Below, piece by piece: positions 8,726 to 17,251 of a DNA stretch of 64,000 nucleotides (positions within the stretch are counted from its first letter, which is position 1; each line of letters opens with the position of its first letter). The notes under the pieces are model-generated. The model searched no databases. It was not told the DNA's origin and worked only from the letters and a program-made list of their open reading frames with translations. Source of the stretch: SHWB01 sp050246875. Its GTDB lineage: Bacteria; Pseudomonadota; Alphaproteobacteria; UBA6615. The stretch spans positions 396,498 to 460,497 of the forward strand of contig JBFWVF010000002.1 of the NCBI GenBank assembly GCA_050246875.1, read 5' to 3'. The position numbers and the translations under genes are program-made.

Positions 8726-9607
8726 ATGTCGCTGACCCGCACGCAGAAGCGCACGGCCCTCGCCCTCGGCCGGCATGCCGTCCTGATTGTCTGGCTGCTG
8801 ATCGTCGCGTTTCCCATCTTCTGGATGGTGTCGACGTCGTTCAAGCCGGACCGCGAATGGTTCGCCTGGCCGCCCGTCTACGTTTCCGAGGACGCGACGC
8901 TCAACAACTACCGGATCGTCTGGACCGGCGAGTCGGAGTATTCGGAGCATGTGCAGACGCAGTCGCTGCAGCGGCCGTGGGAAGCACTCGGCAACAGCGC
9001 CCTGATCGCTGTCCTCGCGACGGCGCTTTCCGTCGGTTTCGGCTCCGTTCTGGCCTATGGCGTGTCGCGTTACAGCATTCTCAGCGAGGGACGAATGTTC
9101 CAGCTGCTGATGCTGCGCATGGTGCCGCCCATCGTCGTCGTCGCGCCGATTTCCATCTGGTACGCCTTCTGGGGGTTGCTCGACAGCGTGTTCGGGCTGG
9201 TCCTGCTCTACTTCCTCACGACGCTCCCGTATGCCGTCTGGATGAGCAAGAGCTTCATCGACGAGGTGCCGCGCGAAGTGGAGCAGGCGGCGGAAGTGCT
9301 CGGTGCCAGCCGCTGGCAGACCATCTGGGAAGTCGTTCTGCCACTCGTGCGGTCGGGCCTCGTCGCCACCTTCCTGTTCATCCTGATCCTCACCTGGAGC
9401 GAATATCTTCTGGCGCTCCTGCTGTCGAAGACCGAGGTGGTGACGCTGCCGGTTGAGCTGTCCAAGTACCAGGGCTCCACCGAGGGGCGCGTCTATGGCC
9501 GGCAGGCGGCGCTGGCGGTCGGCATCACCCTGCCGCTCATCGTCGTCGGTCTTATCATCCGCAAGCATCTGGCGCGCGGGTTCAGCTTCGGCATGGTCAG
9601 GAGGTAA
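8726..9607 (+). CDS. ABC sugar transporter permease, MalG/UgpE type
   Basis: 293 residues, about six membrane helices, first at AVLIVWLLIVAFPIFWMVST. The MalG-type pattern TSFKPDREWF follows the first helix and the EAA loop reads EQAAEVLGASRWQTIWEVVL. It completes the heterodimeric channel of the importer. The ribosome-binding site TAGGAGG lies just upstream, formed partly by the stop codon of the preceding gene. Four bases separate it from the ATPase gene, so the operon is tightly coupled. Confidence 0.9.
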   Translation: MSLTRTQKRTALALGRHAVLIVWLLIVAFPIFWMVSTSFKPDREWFAWPPVYVSEDATLNNYRIVWTGESEYSEHVQTQSLQRPWEALGNSALIAVLATALSVGFGSVLAYGVSRYSILSEGRMFQLLMLRMVPPIVVVAPISIWYAFWGLLDSVFGLVLLYFLTTLPYAVWMSKSFIDEVPREVEQAAEVLGASRWQTIWEVVLPLVRSGLVATFLFILILTWSEYLLALLLSKTEVVTLPVELSKYQGSTEGRVYGRQAALAVGITLPLIVVGLIIRKHLARGFSFGMVRR

Positions 9608-9611
9608 CGCG

Positions 9612-10694
9612 ATGTCGCGTATCGAACTCGTCGGCCTGCGCAAGGAATTCGGCGCCCTCGTTGCCGTCCGCGACCTCGACCTGACGATCGACGACGGCGA
9701 GTTCATCGTGCTGGTCGGCCCGTCCGGCTGCGGCAAGACGACGACACTTCGCATGATCGCCGGCTTCGAGGATCCCACAGCGGGCGAGATTCGCATCGAC
9801 GGCCGCGTCGTCAACGAACTCGAGCCGCGCGACCGCGACCTCGGCATGGTGTTCCAGTCGCACGCGCTCTTCCCGCACAAGACGGTGGCACAGAACATCG
9901 AGTTCGGCCTGCGCATGAAGGGCGTCGATCGCTCGACACGCGTTCGCAAGGTGGAGGACGTGGCGGCACTGGTCCGCATCTCGCATCTTCTGGCCAAGAT
10001 GCCGGCGCAGTGCTCGGGCGGCGAGTCGCAGCGCATCGCACTGGCCCGCACCCTGGTGACCGAGCCGTCGAACTTCCTGCTCGACGAGCCGCTGTCGTCG
10101 CTCGACGCCAAGTTGCGTCGTGAACTGCGCGCCGAATGCGACCGCCTGCACGAGGAACTCAAGAAGACGTTCGTCTACGTCACGCACGACCAGGAGGAGG
10201 CGATGACGCTGGCCGATCGCATCGTCGTGATGCGCGACGGCGTCATCGAGCAGATGGGCTCGCCCATGGACATCTATGGCAACCCGGCGACGTTCTTCGT
10301 TGCCGACTTCTTCGGCTCGCCGTCGATGAATCTCATAACCGGCGAGATCGTGGCCGGGGCAGGCGCGCCGCAGTTCCGCGGCGGCCGTTTCGTCGTCGAC
10401 CTGCCGGCACGCTTCGGCGCGACGCGACCCGGGGCGGCGACGCTGGGGATCCGGCCCGAGCATGTTCGGGTCGGCGCCGAGGGACCGATCCGCGATACCG
10501 TCAAGCTGGTCGAGCCGCTCGGCAAGGACACCCTGCTCTACTTCGATGTCGAAAGCGACCGGCCGATGGTGGCGATCGTCGAGGGCCTGCAACTCGCCAA
10601 TTTCCGCGTCGGTCAGCCGGTGGGGCTGACCTTCACCGAGGCCAACATCTTTCTCTTCGACGCCAACGGGAAACGCGTCCCCGACAGCCGCTAG
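9612..10694 (+). CDS. ABC sugar transporter ATP-binding protein (MalK/UgpC family)
   Basis: 360 residues. Nucleotide-binding domain with Walker A GPSGCGKTT, Q-loop VFQSHALFPHKT, signature CSGGESQRIALAR (slightly unusual CSGGE where LSGGQ is common), Walker B FLLDEPLSSLD and H-loop YVTHDQEEA. A C-terminal TOBE-like domain follows, beginning around LITGEIVAG with the GIRPEHV motif. It energises sugar uptake by the two permeases. The ATG at 9612 follows GGAGG; the longer upstream frame is a shadow of the permease gene. Its stop shares a CTAG with the stop of the convergent HD-GYP gene. Confidence 0.92.
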   Translation: MSRIELVGLRKEFGALVAVRDLDLTIDDGEFIVLVGPSGCGKTTTLRMIAGFEDPTAGEIRIDGRVVNELEPRDRDLGMVFQSHALFPHKTVAQNIEFGLRMKGVDRSTRVRKVEDVAALVRISHLLAKMPAQCSGGESQRIALARTLVTEPSNFLLDEPLSSLDAKLRRELRAECDRLHEELKKTFVYVTHDQEEAMTLADRIVVMRDGVIEQMGSPMDIYGNPATFFVADFFGSPSMNLITGEIVAGAGAPQFRGGRFVVDLPARFGATRPGAATLGIRPEHVRVGAEGPIRDTVKLVEPLGKDTLLYFDVESDRPMVAIVEGLQLANFRVGQPVGLTFTEANIFLFDANGKRVPDSR

Positions 10695-11950
10695 GCGCCG
10701 TCCGCCGTCCGGTCGTGCAATTCGATCCAGATGCGGTCGAAATCGGCGTGGGTATCGGCGAAGGCCTCGAGGATGCGCGGGTCGAACGTGCCCTTGGAGT
10801 CGAGCCTGTCGTCTCCCTCGAGGATGATGCGGCGTGTCCTCTCATGGTCGAAGGCCGGCTTGTAGGGTCGTTCGCTGCGCAGGGCATCGTAGACATCGGC
10901 GAGCTGGGTGATGCGTGCCGAAAGCGGAATATCCTCGCCGGCGAGGCCGTGCGGATAGCCGGTGCCGTCCCATTTCTCGTGATGCGCCAGAGCGATCTCG
11001 GCGGCCATCTTCAGGCGATCCGACTGCTCGAGGATGCGCTGGCCGTAGAGCGTGTGGTTGTTCATTTCCAGCCGCTCGACCTCGTCGAGACGGCCTTTCT
11101 TCTTCAGCACCGCCTGGTCGACGGCCATCTTGCCGACGTCGTGCAGCTGCGCCGAGTAGCGGATTTCCGCGCAGAACGGCGCTGGCAGAGCGAGCGTGCG
11201 GGCGATGAACCAGGCATACTCGTTGACGCGCACGATATGGTTGCCGGTGCCCTCGTCGTGGATCTCGGCGGCGCGTGCCAGCAGCTCGATGGATAGCTGG
11301 AAGGCGTCTTCGGTCGCGTCCCTCAGCGCCGCGATCTCGATCTTCTGCGACCGCAGCTTGCGATTGCGCTGGCGCAGCCTTTCGTTCTGCCGTCCGATGC
11401 GTTCGAGCAGGTCGGCGCGTTCGACGGCGGCGCCGACGACACGGTTGAAGGGCAGGATCAGGTCGGCCTGGGCGCGGTCGAAGGGCCGCGCGCGGCCCTG
11501 CGCGTCGGGACCATTAATGAGCTGGACGACGCCGACCACCTTGCCGTCGTAGTTGGTCAGCGCGAAGGCCAGCATCGAGCGGGTCTCGAAGCCGTGGCGC
11601 TGATCCCAGGAGGCGTCGAAGCGCCAGGGTGCCCCGGCGGCGACGGTGCGCATGTCGTCGATGAAGAGCGTCTCGGACGTGCGCGCGATGTGCCCGGCGA
11701 TGGATTTTCCGTCGACCGGCACGCTGAACGATTCGGGTCCGACCGGTACGGTGTCGTTCTGTACCGAGGCGGCGTCGAGCGTGGCGCCGCCACGATTGTC
11801 CCGCAGGATGAAGATCGAGCCGGCTTCGGCGCCCGTCAGTGCCCGCGCCCGCGCCAGCACGCGCCCCATCATCGCCGCCACCGGCTCGCCGGGGCGATGG
11901 TCGAGGATGTCGAGATAGCCGAGGTTGCGATCCATCGCGGGCGGCGGCAT
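10691..11950 (-). CDS. GAF-HD-GYP domain protein, probable cyclic-di-GMP phosphodiesterase
   Basis: 419 residues. An N-terminal GAF domain (about 25-185; AGSIFILRD, GKSIAGHIARTSETLFIDD, VVGVVQLIN) is followed by a coiled-coil linker (NERLRQRNRKLRSQKIEI). The HD-GYP domain has LHDVGKMA, HHEKWDGTGYPHGL and the Asp in QLADVYDAL. HD-GYP proteins hydrolyse c-di-GMP with a di- or trinuclear metal site; the GAF domain would bind a small ligand. No membrane segment. The open frame continues upstream into polA, but ATG 11950 fits the fold start; ATG 11935 is an alternative. Confidence 0.88.
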   Translation of the reverse strand: MPPPAMDRNLGYLDILDHRPGEPVAAMMGRVLARARALTGAEAGSIFILRDNRGGATLDAASVQNDTVPVGPESFSVPVDGKSIAGHIARTSETLFIDDMRTVAAGAPWRFDASWDQRHGFETRSMLAFALTNYDGKVVGVVQLINGPDAQGRARPFDRAQADLILPFNRVVGAAVERADLLERIGRQNERLRQRNRKLRSQKIEIAALRDATEDAFQLSIELLARAAEIHDEGTGNHIVRVNEYAWFIARTLALPAPFCAEIRYSAQLHDVGKMAVDQAVLKKKGRLDEVERLEMNNHTLYGQRILEQSDRLKMAAEIALAHHEKWDGTGYPHGLAGEDIPLSARITQLADVYDALRSERPYKPAFDHERTRRIILEGDDRLDSKGTFDPRILEAFADTHADFDRIWIELHDRTADGA

Positions 11951-12035
11951 TCCAGAAGTCTTCGTCGGATTCCTTAACACGAACTTGCCGGTCCGCCGAC
12001 GGATTCGGAACGGTCTACGGACCGGCCGGGCGGCT

Positions 12036-15000
12036 TCAGTGCGCCTCGTCCCAGGTGCGGCCGATGCCGGCATCGGCGACCAGCGGCACCTTCATCTCCA
12101 GCGCCGGCAGCGTCGCCGCCTCCATCACCTCTTTGACGACGGCAATGGTGGCCTCGACCTCCGCCTCCGGCACCTCGAAAAGCAGTTCGTCGTGGACCTG
12201 CAGCAGCATCCGCGCGCCGACGTCGGCGCGCGCCAGCGCTGCCGGCACGCGGATCATGGCGCGCTTGATGATGTCGGCGGCGGCACCCTGGATCGGCGCA
12301 TTGATCGCCTGCCGCTCGGCGAAGCCGCGCCGGGCCGGGTTCTTGTCGGCGATGCCCGAGAGGTGGATGCGCCGACCGAAGATGGTCTCGACGAAGCCAC
12401 GCTCGCGGGCCTGCTTCACGGTACCGTCCATGTACGCGCGGATTCCGGGGTAGCGGGCGAAGTAGGCGTCGATCCAGGCGCGCGCCTCGCCCCGCTCGAT
12501 GCCGAGGTTGCGCGCGAGGCCGAAGGCCGAGATGCCGTAGATGATGCCGAAATTGATGGCCTTGGCGCGCCGCCGCATCAGCGGGTCCATGCCTTCGACC
12601 GGCACGCCGAACACCTGCGAGGCGGTCAGCGCGTGAATATCGATGCCCTCGTGGAAGGCATCGACCAGCGCCTTGATGCCGGCGACATGGGCGAGCACGC
12701 GCAGCTCGATCTGCGAATAGTCGAGCGAGACGAGGCGGTGGCCGTCGGCCGCGACGAAAGCCTGGCGAATCTTGCGCCCCTCCTCGGTGCGAACCGGGAT
12801 GTTCTGCAGGTTGGGGTCGGTCGACGACAGCCGTCCGGTCTGCGCGATGGCCATGCCGTAGGCGGTATGGACGCGGCCCGTCTCCGCGTTGATCTGCTGG
12901 ACCAGCGCGTCGGCATAGGTCGACTTGAGCTTCTGCAACTGGCGCCAGTCGAGCACCACCTGCGGCAGGTCGTGGCCCTGTGCGGCCAGTTCCTCGAGCA
13001 CATCGGCGTCGGTCGTCCAGGCGCCGGCCTTGCCCTTCCGGCCGCCCTGCAGACCCATGCGCTCGAACAGCACCTCGCCGAGCTGCTTGGGCGAGCCGAT
13101 GTTGAACGGCTCGCCGGCGAGCGTCTGCGCCCGCTCCTCCAGGGTCGCCATGCGGCGGGCGAAATCGGCCGACAGATCGCGCAGCCGCGCGGCGTCGACT
13201 CGGATGCCGGCCTGCTCCATCTCGGCGATCACCGGCACCAGCGGCCGCTCGATCGTCTCGTAGAGCGTCACCATGCGCTCGGCCACCAGCCGGCGGCGCA
13301 GCAGCCCGTGGAGGCGGAGCGTGACATCGGCGTCCTCGGCCGCGTAGTCGCGCGCCCGATCGAGCGCGACCTCGGCGAAGGAGATGCGGTCCTTTCCCGT
13401 GCCGGTGACGGCGTCGTACTTGATCGTTGTGTGGCCGAGATGGGCGTCGGCCAACTCGTCGAGATTGTGCCGCCCGCGGCCGGCGTCGAGCGCGAAGCTC
13501 ATCAGCATCGTGTCGTCCAGCGCGACGGGCGCCAGCGGCGCAGTATCGGGGAAAGCACGGCGGCAGGCGGCGGCGAGAATCACGACGTCGTACTTGATGT
13601 TGTGGCCGACCTTCAGCACCGCTGGATCCTCGAGCAGCGGCCTGATCCGCGCCAGAACATCGGTCGGCGCCAGTTGCGGCGGGGCTTCATCGTCGGCGGC
13701 TTCGGCGGCGCCGTCGAGATCGAACGCGCCCTGGCCCTTCGCCTTGCCTGTGCCCGGCGCGACATGGCCGACCGGGATGTAGCAGGCACGGCCCGGCGCC
13801 GTCGCCAGCGAAACGCCGACCAGGCGGGCCGCCATGGCATCGAGCGAGGTCGTCTCCGTGTCGATGGCGACGCAGCCCGACGCCTGGGCTTCGGCGATCC
13901 AGGCATCCAGCGCCGCCATGTCCTGCACCAGCGTATAGGCCTTCTCGGCCGGGGCCGTCGGCACCGGCGCCGCGCCCTGCGCCGCCGCCGGCGCACCGAT
14001 GGCGTGGGCGACGCGCGCGGTCAGGCGCGTGAAGTTCTGTGCCTCGAGGAAGGTGAGCAGCGTGTCCGCGTCGGGCTCGGGCCGTTTCTCAACCTCGTCA
14101 AGTTGAACATTAGGCTCAAACTCGTCATTTAGACGAACTAGCTTTTTAGAGATTTGCGCTAGGTCTCTGTTGTCGATGATTTTCTTGAGATCTGAGGACA
14201 GCAATTTGCTGAGTGCGCGAGCGCGCAGCACATTGCGCGCGAATTCATTACCTTGGGATCGCAGGGATTCTAAGACCTCAGTGTTAGCAACATACGATCC
14301 AGATTTGTCTTTTTTGGCGCCAGGTAGTCCTAATTTTCCAAATAGGATGTTTCCTAAATCTTTTGCAGAATTGATTTTGACAGGTTGGCCGGCCGCAACA
14401 TTCAGTGCCTCTTGAATCTCGGATAGGCGACCTTCCAAAGAATTCCTATAAGATTCCTCAGAAAAATCATCTCCTATTATTTTGTCCAAATCGCCGATCT
14501 CGAGAATATATTGTGAGGCACCCTTTTCTCCGATGCCGGGCACGCCGGGCACGTTGTCGGTCGAATCGCCGGCCAGCGCCTGCACGTCGACCACCTTCTC
14601 GGGTCCGACGCCGAAGCGCGCCTCGACCTCCTTCGGGCCGATGGCGACGTTCTTCATCGGGTCCCACATGCCGACGCCGGGCCGCACGAGCTGCATCAGG
14701 TCCTTGTCCGAGGAGACGATCACCACCTCCTGGCCGCGCTCGCGGGCGAGGCGGGCATAGGTGGCGATGAGGTCGTCGGCCTCGTAGCCCTCCTGCTCGA
14801 GGCACGGCAGGTTGAAGGCGCGCACGGCGTCGCGGATCAGCCCGAACTGCGGCACGAGGTCTTCCGGCGCCGGCGGCCGGTGCGCCTTGTACTCGGGATA
14901 GATGTCGTTGCGGAACGATCGGCCCGAATAGTCGAAGATGACAGCCAGCGGCGCGCCCGGATGGTCCTCCAGCAGGCGGAACAGCATGGCGCAGAAGCCG

Positions 15001-15155
15001 TAGACGGCGTTCGTCGGCGTGCCGTCCGCGCGGCTCATGGGCGGCAGCGCGTGGTAGGCGCGGAAGATGTAGCCGGAGCCGTCGACCAGGTAGAGCGGCG
15101 GCTGGCCTTCGGCTTTCGTGGCCGTCATGGCCGGTCGGGCGGCGTCGTCGGGCAT
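12036..15155 (-). CDS. polA: DNA polymerase I with extra internal segment
   Basis: 1039 residues, longer than the usual ~900-980. Domains: 5' nuclease from ~18 (LYLVDGSGYIFRAYHALPPM, metal-ligand region SSDKDLMQLV, H3TH VPGVPGIGEKGA); AT-rich block ~211-357; 3'-5' exonuclease with an intact DTET motif (Asp432), so proofreading is likely; polymerase with motif A DYSQIELR (~811), motif B RRAKAINFGIIYG and motif C VHDE (~988). All catalytic motifs are present. Residues ~229-323 are an additional segment resembling the enzyme's own polymerase-domain stretch beginning FNIGSPKQLGEVLFERMG. Function: lagging-strand processing and repair. ATG 15155 chosen; TTG 15161 and ATG 15128 are possible. Confidence 0.93.
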   Translation of the reverse strand: MPDDAARPAMTATKAEGQPPLYLVDGSGYIFRAYHALPPMSRADGTPTNAVYGFCAMLFRLLEDHPGAPLAVIFDYSGRSFRNDIYPEYKAHRPPAPEDLVPQFGLIRDAVRAFNLPCLEQEGYEADDLIATYARLARERGQEVVIVSSDKDLMQLVRPGVGMWDPMKNVAIGPKEVEARFGVGPEKVVDVQALAGDSTDNVPGVPGIGEKGASQYILEIGDLDKIIGDDFSEESYRNSLEGRLSEIQEALNVAAGQPVKINSAKDLGNILFGKLGLPGAKKDKSGSYVANTEVLESLRSQGNEFARNVLRARALSKLLSSDLKKIIDNRDLAQISKKLVRLNDEFEPNVQLDEVEKRPEPDADTLLTFLEAQNFTRLTARVAHAIGAPAAAQGAAPVPTAPAEKAYTLVQDMAALDAWIAEAQASGCVAIDTETTSLDAMAARLVGVSLATAPGRACYIPVGHVAPGTGKAKGQGAFDLDGAAEAADDEAPPQLAPTDVLARIRPLLEDPAVLKVGHNIKYDVVILAAACRRAFPDTAPLAPVALDDTMLMSFALDAGRGRHNLDELADAHLGHTTIKYDAVTGTGKDRISFAEVALDRARDYAAEDADVTLRLHGLLRRRLVAERMVTLYETIERPLVPVIAEMEQAGIRVDAARLRDLSADFARRMATLEERAQTLAGEPFNIGSPKQLGEVLFERMGLQGGRKGKAGAWTTDADVLEELAAQGHDLPQVVLDWRQLQKLKSTYADALVQQINAETGRVHTAYGMAIAQTGRLSSTDPNLQNIPVRTEEGRKIRQAFVAADGHRLVSLDYSQIELRVLAHVAGIKALVDAFHEGIDIHALTASQVFGVPVEGMDPLMRRRAKAINFGIIYGISAFGLARNLGIERGEARAWIDAYFARYPGIRAYMDGTVKQARERGFVETIFGRRIHLSGIADKNPARRGFAERQAINAPIQGAAADIIKRAMIRVPAALARADVGARMLLQVHDELLFEVPEAEVEATIAVVKEVMEAATLPALEMKVPLVADAGIGRTWDEAH
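14086..14525 (-). other. AT-rich block inside polA encoding a polymerase-domain-like insert
   Basis: G+C falls to about 37-47 % in the 60-base lines I counted here, against roughly two-thirds in the rest of the gene. The reading frame stays open. Edges encode ordinary polA sequence (GASQYILEIGDLDKIIG and AQISKKLVRLNDEF). Between them, about 14187-14471, are ~95 codons that resemble the thumb-proximal part of a DNA polymerase I (INSAKDLGNILFGKLGLPG beside INIGSPKQLGEVLFERMGLQG-type sequence). They replace the short linker normally found there. No intein splice motifs or IS ends were seen. Confidence 0.85.
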
Positions 15156-15227
15156 GGCCAAGGTTTACCCCAGCCGGCGGGCCCTGTCAGGTGCGGCGGT
15201 CGCCCGTCGCCGGCGCTGGCCGTCCGG

Positions 15228-15842
15228 TCAGGCCGGCACCAGTTCCATGGCCGGCCGGAAGCGCGGCAGGGCCTCGAAACGGGCAAGCCAGGCCATCGTC
15301 GCCGGCCAGTCCTTCGGGTCGAGTTCGGCCAGCTCCAGCACGCGGGTGCAGGGGTAAACGATGATGTCGGCGGTCGTCGGCCGCGAACCGAGCAGCCAGT
15401 CGCTGGACTTCAGGTGAGTCTCGAGGATCTCCATGCCGCGCACGCTGTTGGGGCGGTAGTGGTCCTTGAGCTTGGGGTCGCCGCCGCCGAGATAGAAGTT
15501 CATGAAGCGGATTCGGGCGAGGCCGGCCGACTGGTAGTCGGTCGAGAAGTTGTGCCAGTCCATCACGCCCCATTCCTCCTCGCGCGTGCGCGGCAGGTAC
15601 ATGCCGGTGAGGCGTGCGAGGTAGTCGATCTGCGTCTGCGTCTGGCGCAGCACGAGGTCGCCGTGGCGCATCACCGGGATGCGGCCGAACGGGTTCAGCG
15701 CCATGTATTCCGCCGTCATGTGCTGGCCTTCGCGCGGCAGCACGCGCTCGAAGTCGAAGGGCAGCCCGCACAGCGTCAGCATCATCGCCGTCTTCTGCGT
15801 GTTGAGCGACGGCTGCGCGCCCCAGAGCTTGATGTCGGCCAT
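15228..15842 (-). CDS. Glutathione S-transferase family protein (first of a pair)
   Basis: 204 residues. N-terminal thioredoxin-like domain (IKLWGAQPSLNTQKTAMML; cis-Pro element NPFGRIPVM, then LVLRQTQTQIDYLA) and an all-helical C-terminal domain with the capping-box region TTADIIVYP. No active-site cysteine in the first helix, so a Ser/Tyr-type or non-catalytic GST is likely. The substrate is unknown. ATG 15842 chosen from the fold start; the longer upstream frame is a shadow. It lies 29 bases after a second GST gene on the same strand, with which it is probably co-transcribed. Confidence 0.85.
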   Translation of the reverse strand: MADIKLWGAQPSLNTQKTAMMLTLCGLPFDFERVLPREGQHMTAEYMALNPFGRIPVMRHGDLVLRQTQTQIDYLARLTGMYLPRTREEEWGVMDWHNFSTDYQSAGLARIRFMNFYLGGGDPKLKDHYRPNSVRGMEILETHLKSSDWLLGSRPTTADIIVYPCTRVLELAELDPKDWPATMAWLARFEALPRFRPAMELVPA

Positions 15843-15871
15843 TTGCGGCTTCCTCTTCGTTGTCTGTCGTC

Positions 15872-16519
15872 TCAGGGTTTCATCAGGTCGGCGGCTTCGG
15901 CGAAGCCCGGCAGGGCACGCACGCGCGTCCGCCATGCCAGGATGGACGGCCACTGGCCGATGTCGAGGCCGGTGTCCTCGAGCATCGATTGCGTCGGATA
16001 GGTGTTGAGGTCGGCGACGGTCGGGCGGCCGCCCACGAGCCACTCGTTGTCCCTGAGGTGGGCTTCGAGGATGCCGAGGCCGCGCTCCGCCGTCGGACGG
16101 AAGTAAGCGTAGAGCTTGTCGTCGCCCGACGTGAACTTGCGGATGAAGCGCAGACGGGCGACGCCGAAGGCGCCGAAGTCCGTCTGGAAGCCGAACCACT
16201 CGCCGGTACGCACGCGCTCTTCCAGCGTCTTCGGCGCGAAGCGGCCGGACAGGTCGGCGAGGTACAGCAGGCTGTCCGTGCTCTGCCGGATGGCGAGGCC
16301 GCCGTGCTGCAGCACCGGCACCTTGCCCTGCGGATTGACGGCGAGGAAATCGGGCTTGAGGTTGCCGCCGCCGGCGAGGTCGACGTGCCGGTAAGTGTAC
16401 GGCAGGCCGGTCAACGACAGCATCAGCGCGACCTTGTACGAATTGCCCGACACCGGGTTGCCCCACAGCGTGATCGGGGCATCGACGGGCGGGCGGGTCG
16501 GATCGGCGTCGGCGGCCAT
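15872..16519 (-). CDS. Glutathione S-transferase family protein (second of a pair)
   Basis: 215 residues with the same two-domain GST layout as its neighbour: ITLWGNPVSGNSYKVALML, cis-Pro NPQGKVPVLQHGG, glutathione-binding IRQSTDSLLYLA, C-terminal PTVADLNTYP. The two proteins are clearly related but diverged, consistent with an old tandem duplication. A proline-rich N-terminal extension of about 14 residues precedes the fold. ATG 16519 chosen. Upstream is the NUDIX gene and, further, the NIPSNAP array, all on the minus strand. A detoxification or catabolic role is only inferred. Confidence 0.85.
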   Translation of the reverse strand: MAADADPTRPPVDAPITLWGNPVSGNSYKVALMLSLTGLPYTYRHVDLAGGGNLKPDFLAVNPQGKVPVLQHGGLAIRQSTDSLLYLADLSGRFAPKTLEERVRTGEWFGFQTDFGAFGVARLRFIRKFTSGDDKLYAYFRPTAERGLGILEAHLRDNEWLVGGRPTVADLNTYPTQSMLEDTGLDIGQWPSILAWRTRVRALPGFAEAADLMKP

Positions 16520-16581
16520 GGCGCTCTCCAGTGCGGGACGGCGGGAAGCCTCGCGCAACCGTTGCCGGCACGCAATGGCTG

Positions 16582-17238
16582 CTATTCCACGTCGACCCGG
16601 CGCTTGCCGTGCAGCCAGCGCGACACCGGCATCGGCCGGTGGGGATCGGGCGACGGCGGCGTGGCGACGAGACGCGCGACCTCCGCCAGCACGCGCGACG
16701 TCACCGCCAGCGCCGCCAGCTTGCGGGCCTCGTCGAGCGGCACGAAGGCGATTTCCTCGAGTTCGCCGTCGCTGCGGATGGCGCCGTGGGCATGCGTCGC
16801 CTCGGCCATGAAGAAGCGGGTGTTGAAGCGGCGGGGCGCACCGGGTGGCGTCACCGCCCGGTAGACGTAGTCCAGAGCGTCGAGCCGCGGCCGCAGGCCA
16901 CGGTTCCAGGTATCGGGCACGGGGTCCGGCGCCAGCAGGATGCCGGTCTCCTCGAAGGTCTCGCGCACGGCGGCCACGGCGAGGGCGCGCGCCCGCCGCG
17001 GGGTTGCGGTGCGGGCGAGGCGCGCCGCCACGTCCGGGCGCAGCGGGGCCGATGGCTCGACCGCGGCATCGCTCGGTTCGACCCGCCCGCCGGGAAACAC
17101 CCATGCTCCCGGCATGAAGACATGCCCGTGGTGACGCCGCCCCATCAGCACCTCGAACGTACCGTCGGCGACGGCGCGGACGAGGAGCAGAGAGGCGGCG
17201 TCGCGCGGACGCAACACGCGGCGGCGCGGCTCTGTCAC
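16582..17238 (-). CDS. NUDIX hydrolase with expanded Nudix box
   Basis: 218 residues. The N-terminal fold reads AASLLLVRAVADGTFEVLMGRRHHGHVFMPGAWVFPGGRVE. The Nudix box is recognisable but split: GGRVE is followed by about 40 extra residues before AVRETFEETGILL. Insertions at this point are known from NUDT7/NUDT19-like CoA and acyl-CoA diphosphatases, so cleavage of a CoA ester or another nucleoside diphosphate derivative is a reasonable guess. No membrane segment. It is encoded just downstream of the last NIPSNAP gene (13-base gap) and upstream of the GST pair. Confidence 0.8.
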   Translation of the reverse strand: MTEPRRRVLRPRDAASLLLVRAVADGTFEVLMGRRHHGHVFMPGAWVFPGGRVEPSDAAVEPSAPLRPDVAARLARTATPRRARALAVAAVRETFEETGILLAPDPVPDTWNRGLRPRLDALDYVYRAVTPPGAPRRFNTRFFMAEATHAHGAIRSDGELEEIAFVPLDEARKLAALAVTSRVLAEVARLVATPPSPDPHRPMPVSRWLHGKRRVDVE

Positions 17239-17251
17239 GACCGGTCCTGCC

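Noticed and set aside
7721..10162. 813-codon minus-strand frame across the ABC importer genes
   Set aside because: Antisense to three confidently assigned genes and composed of charged low-complexity sequence typical of GC-rich shadows.
11925..14132. 735-codon plus-strand frame opposite polA
   Set aside because: Mirror of the polA third-position GC pattern; no domain. polA motifs are complete on the other strand.
14086..14525. Intein or insertion sequence in polA
   Set aside because: No Cys/Ser start, no His-Asn end or homing-endonuclease motifs, no terminal inverted repeats, and the residues resemble DNA polymerase I itself.
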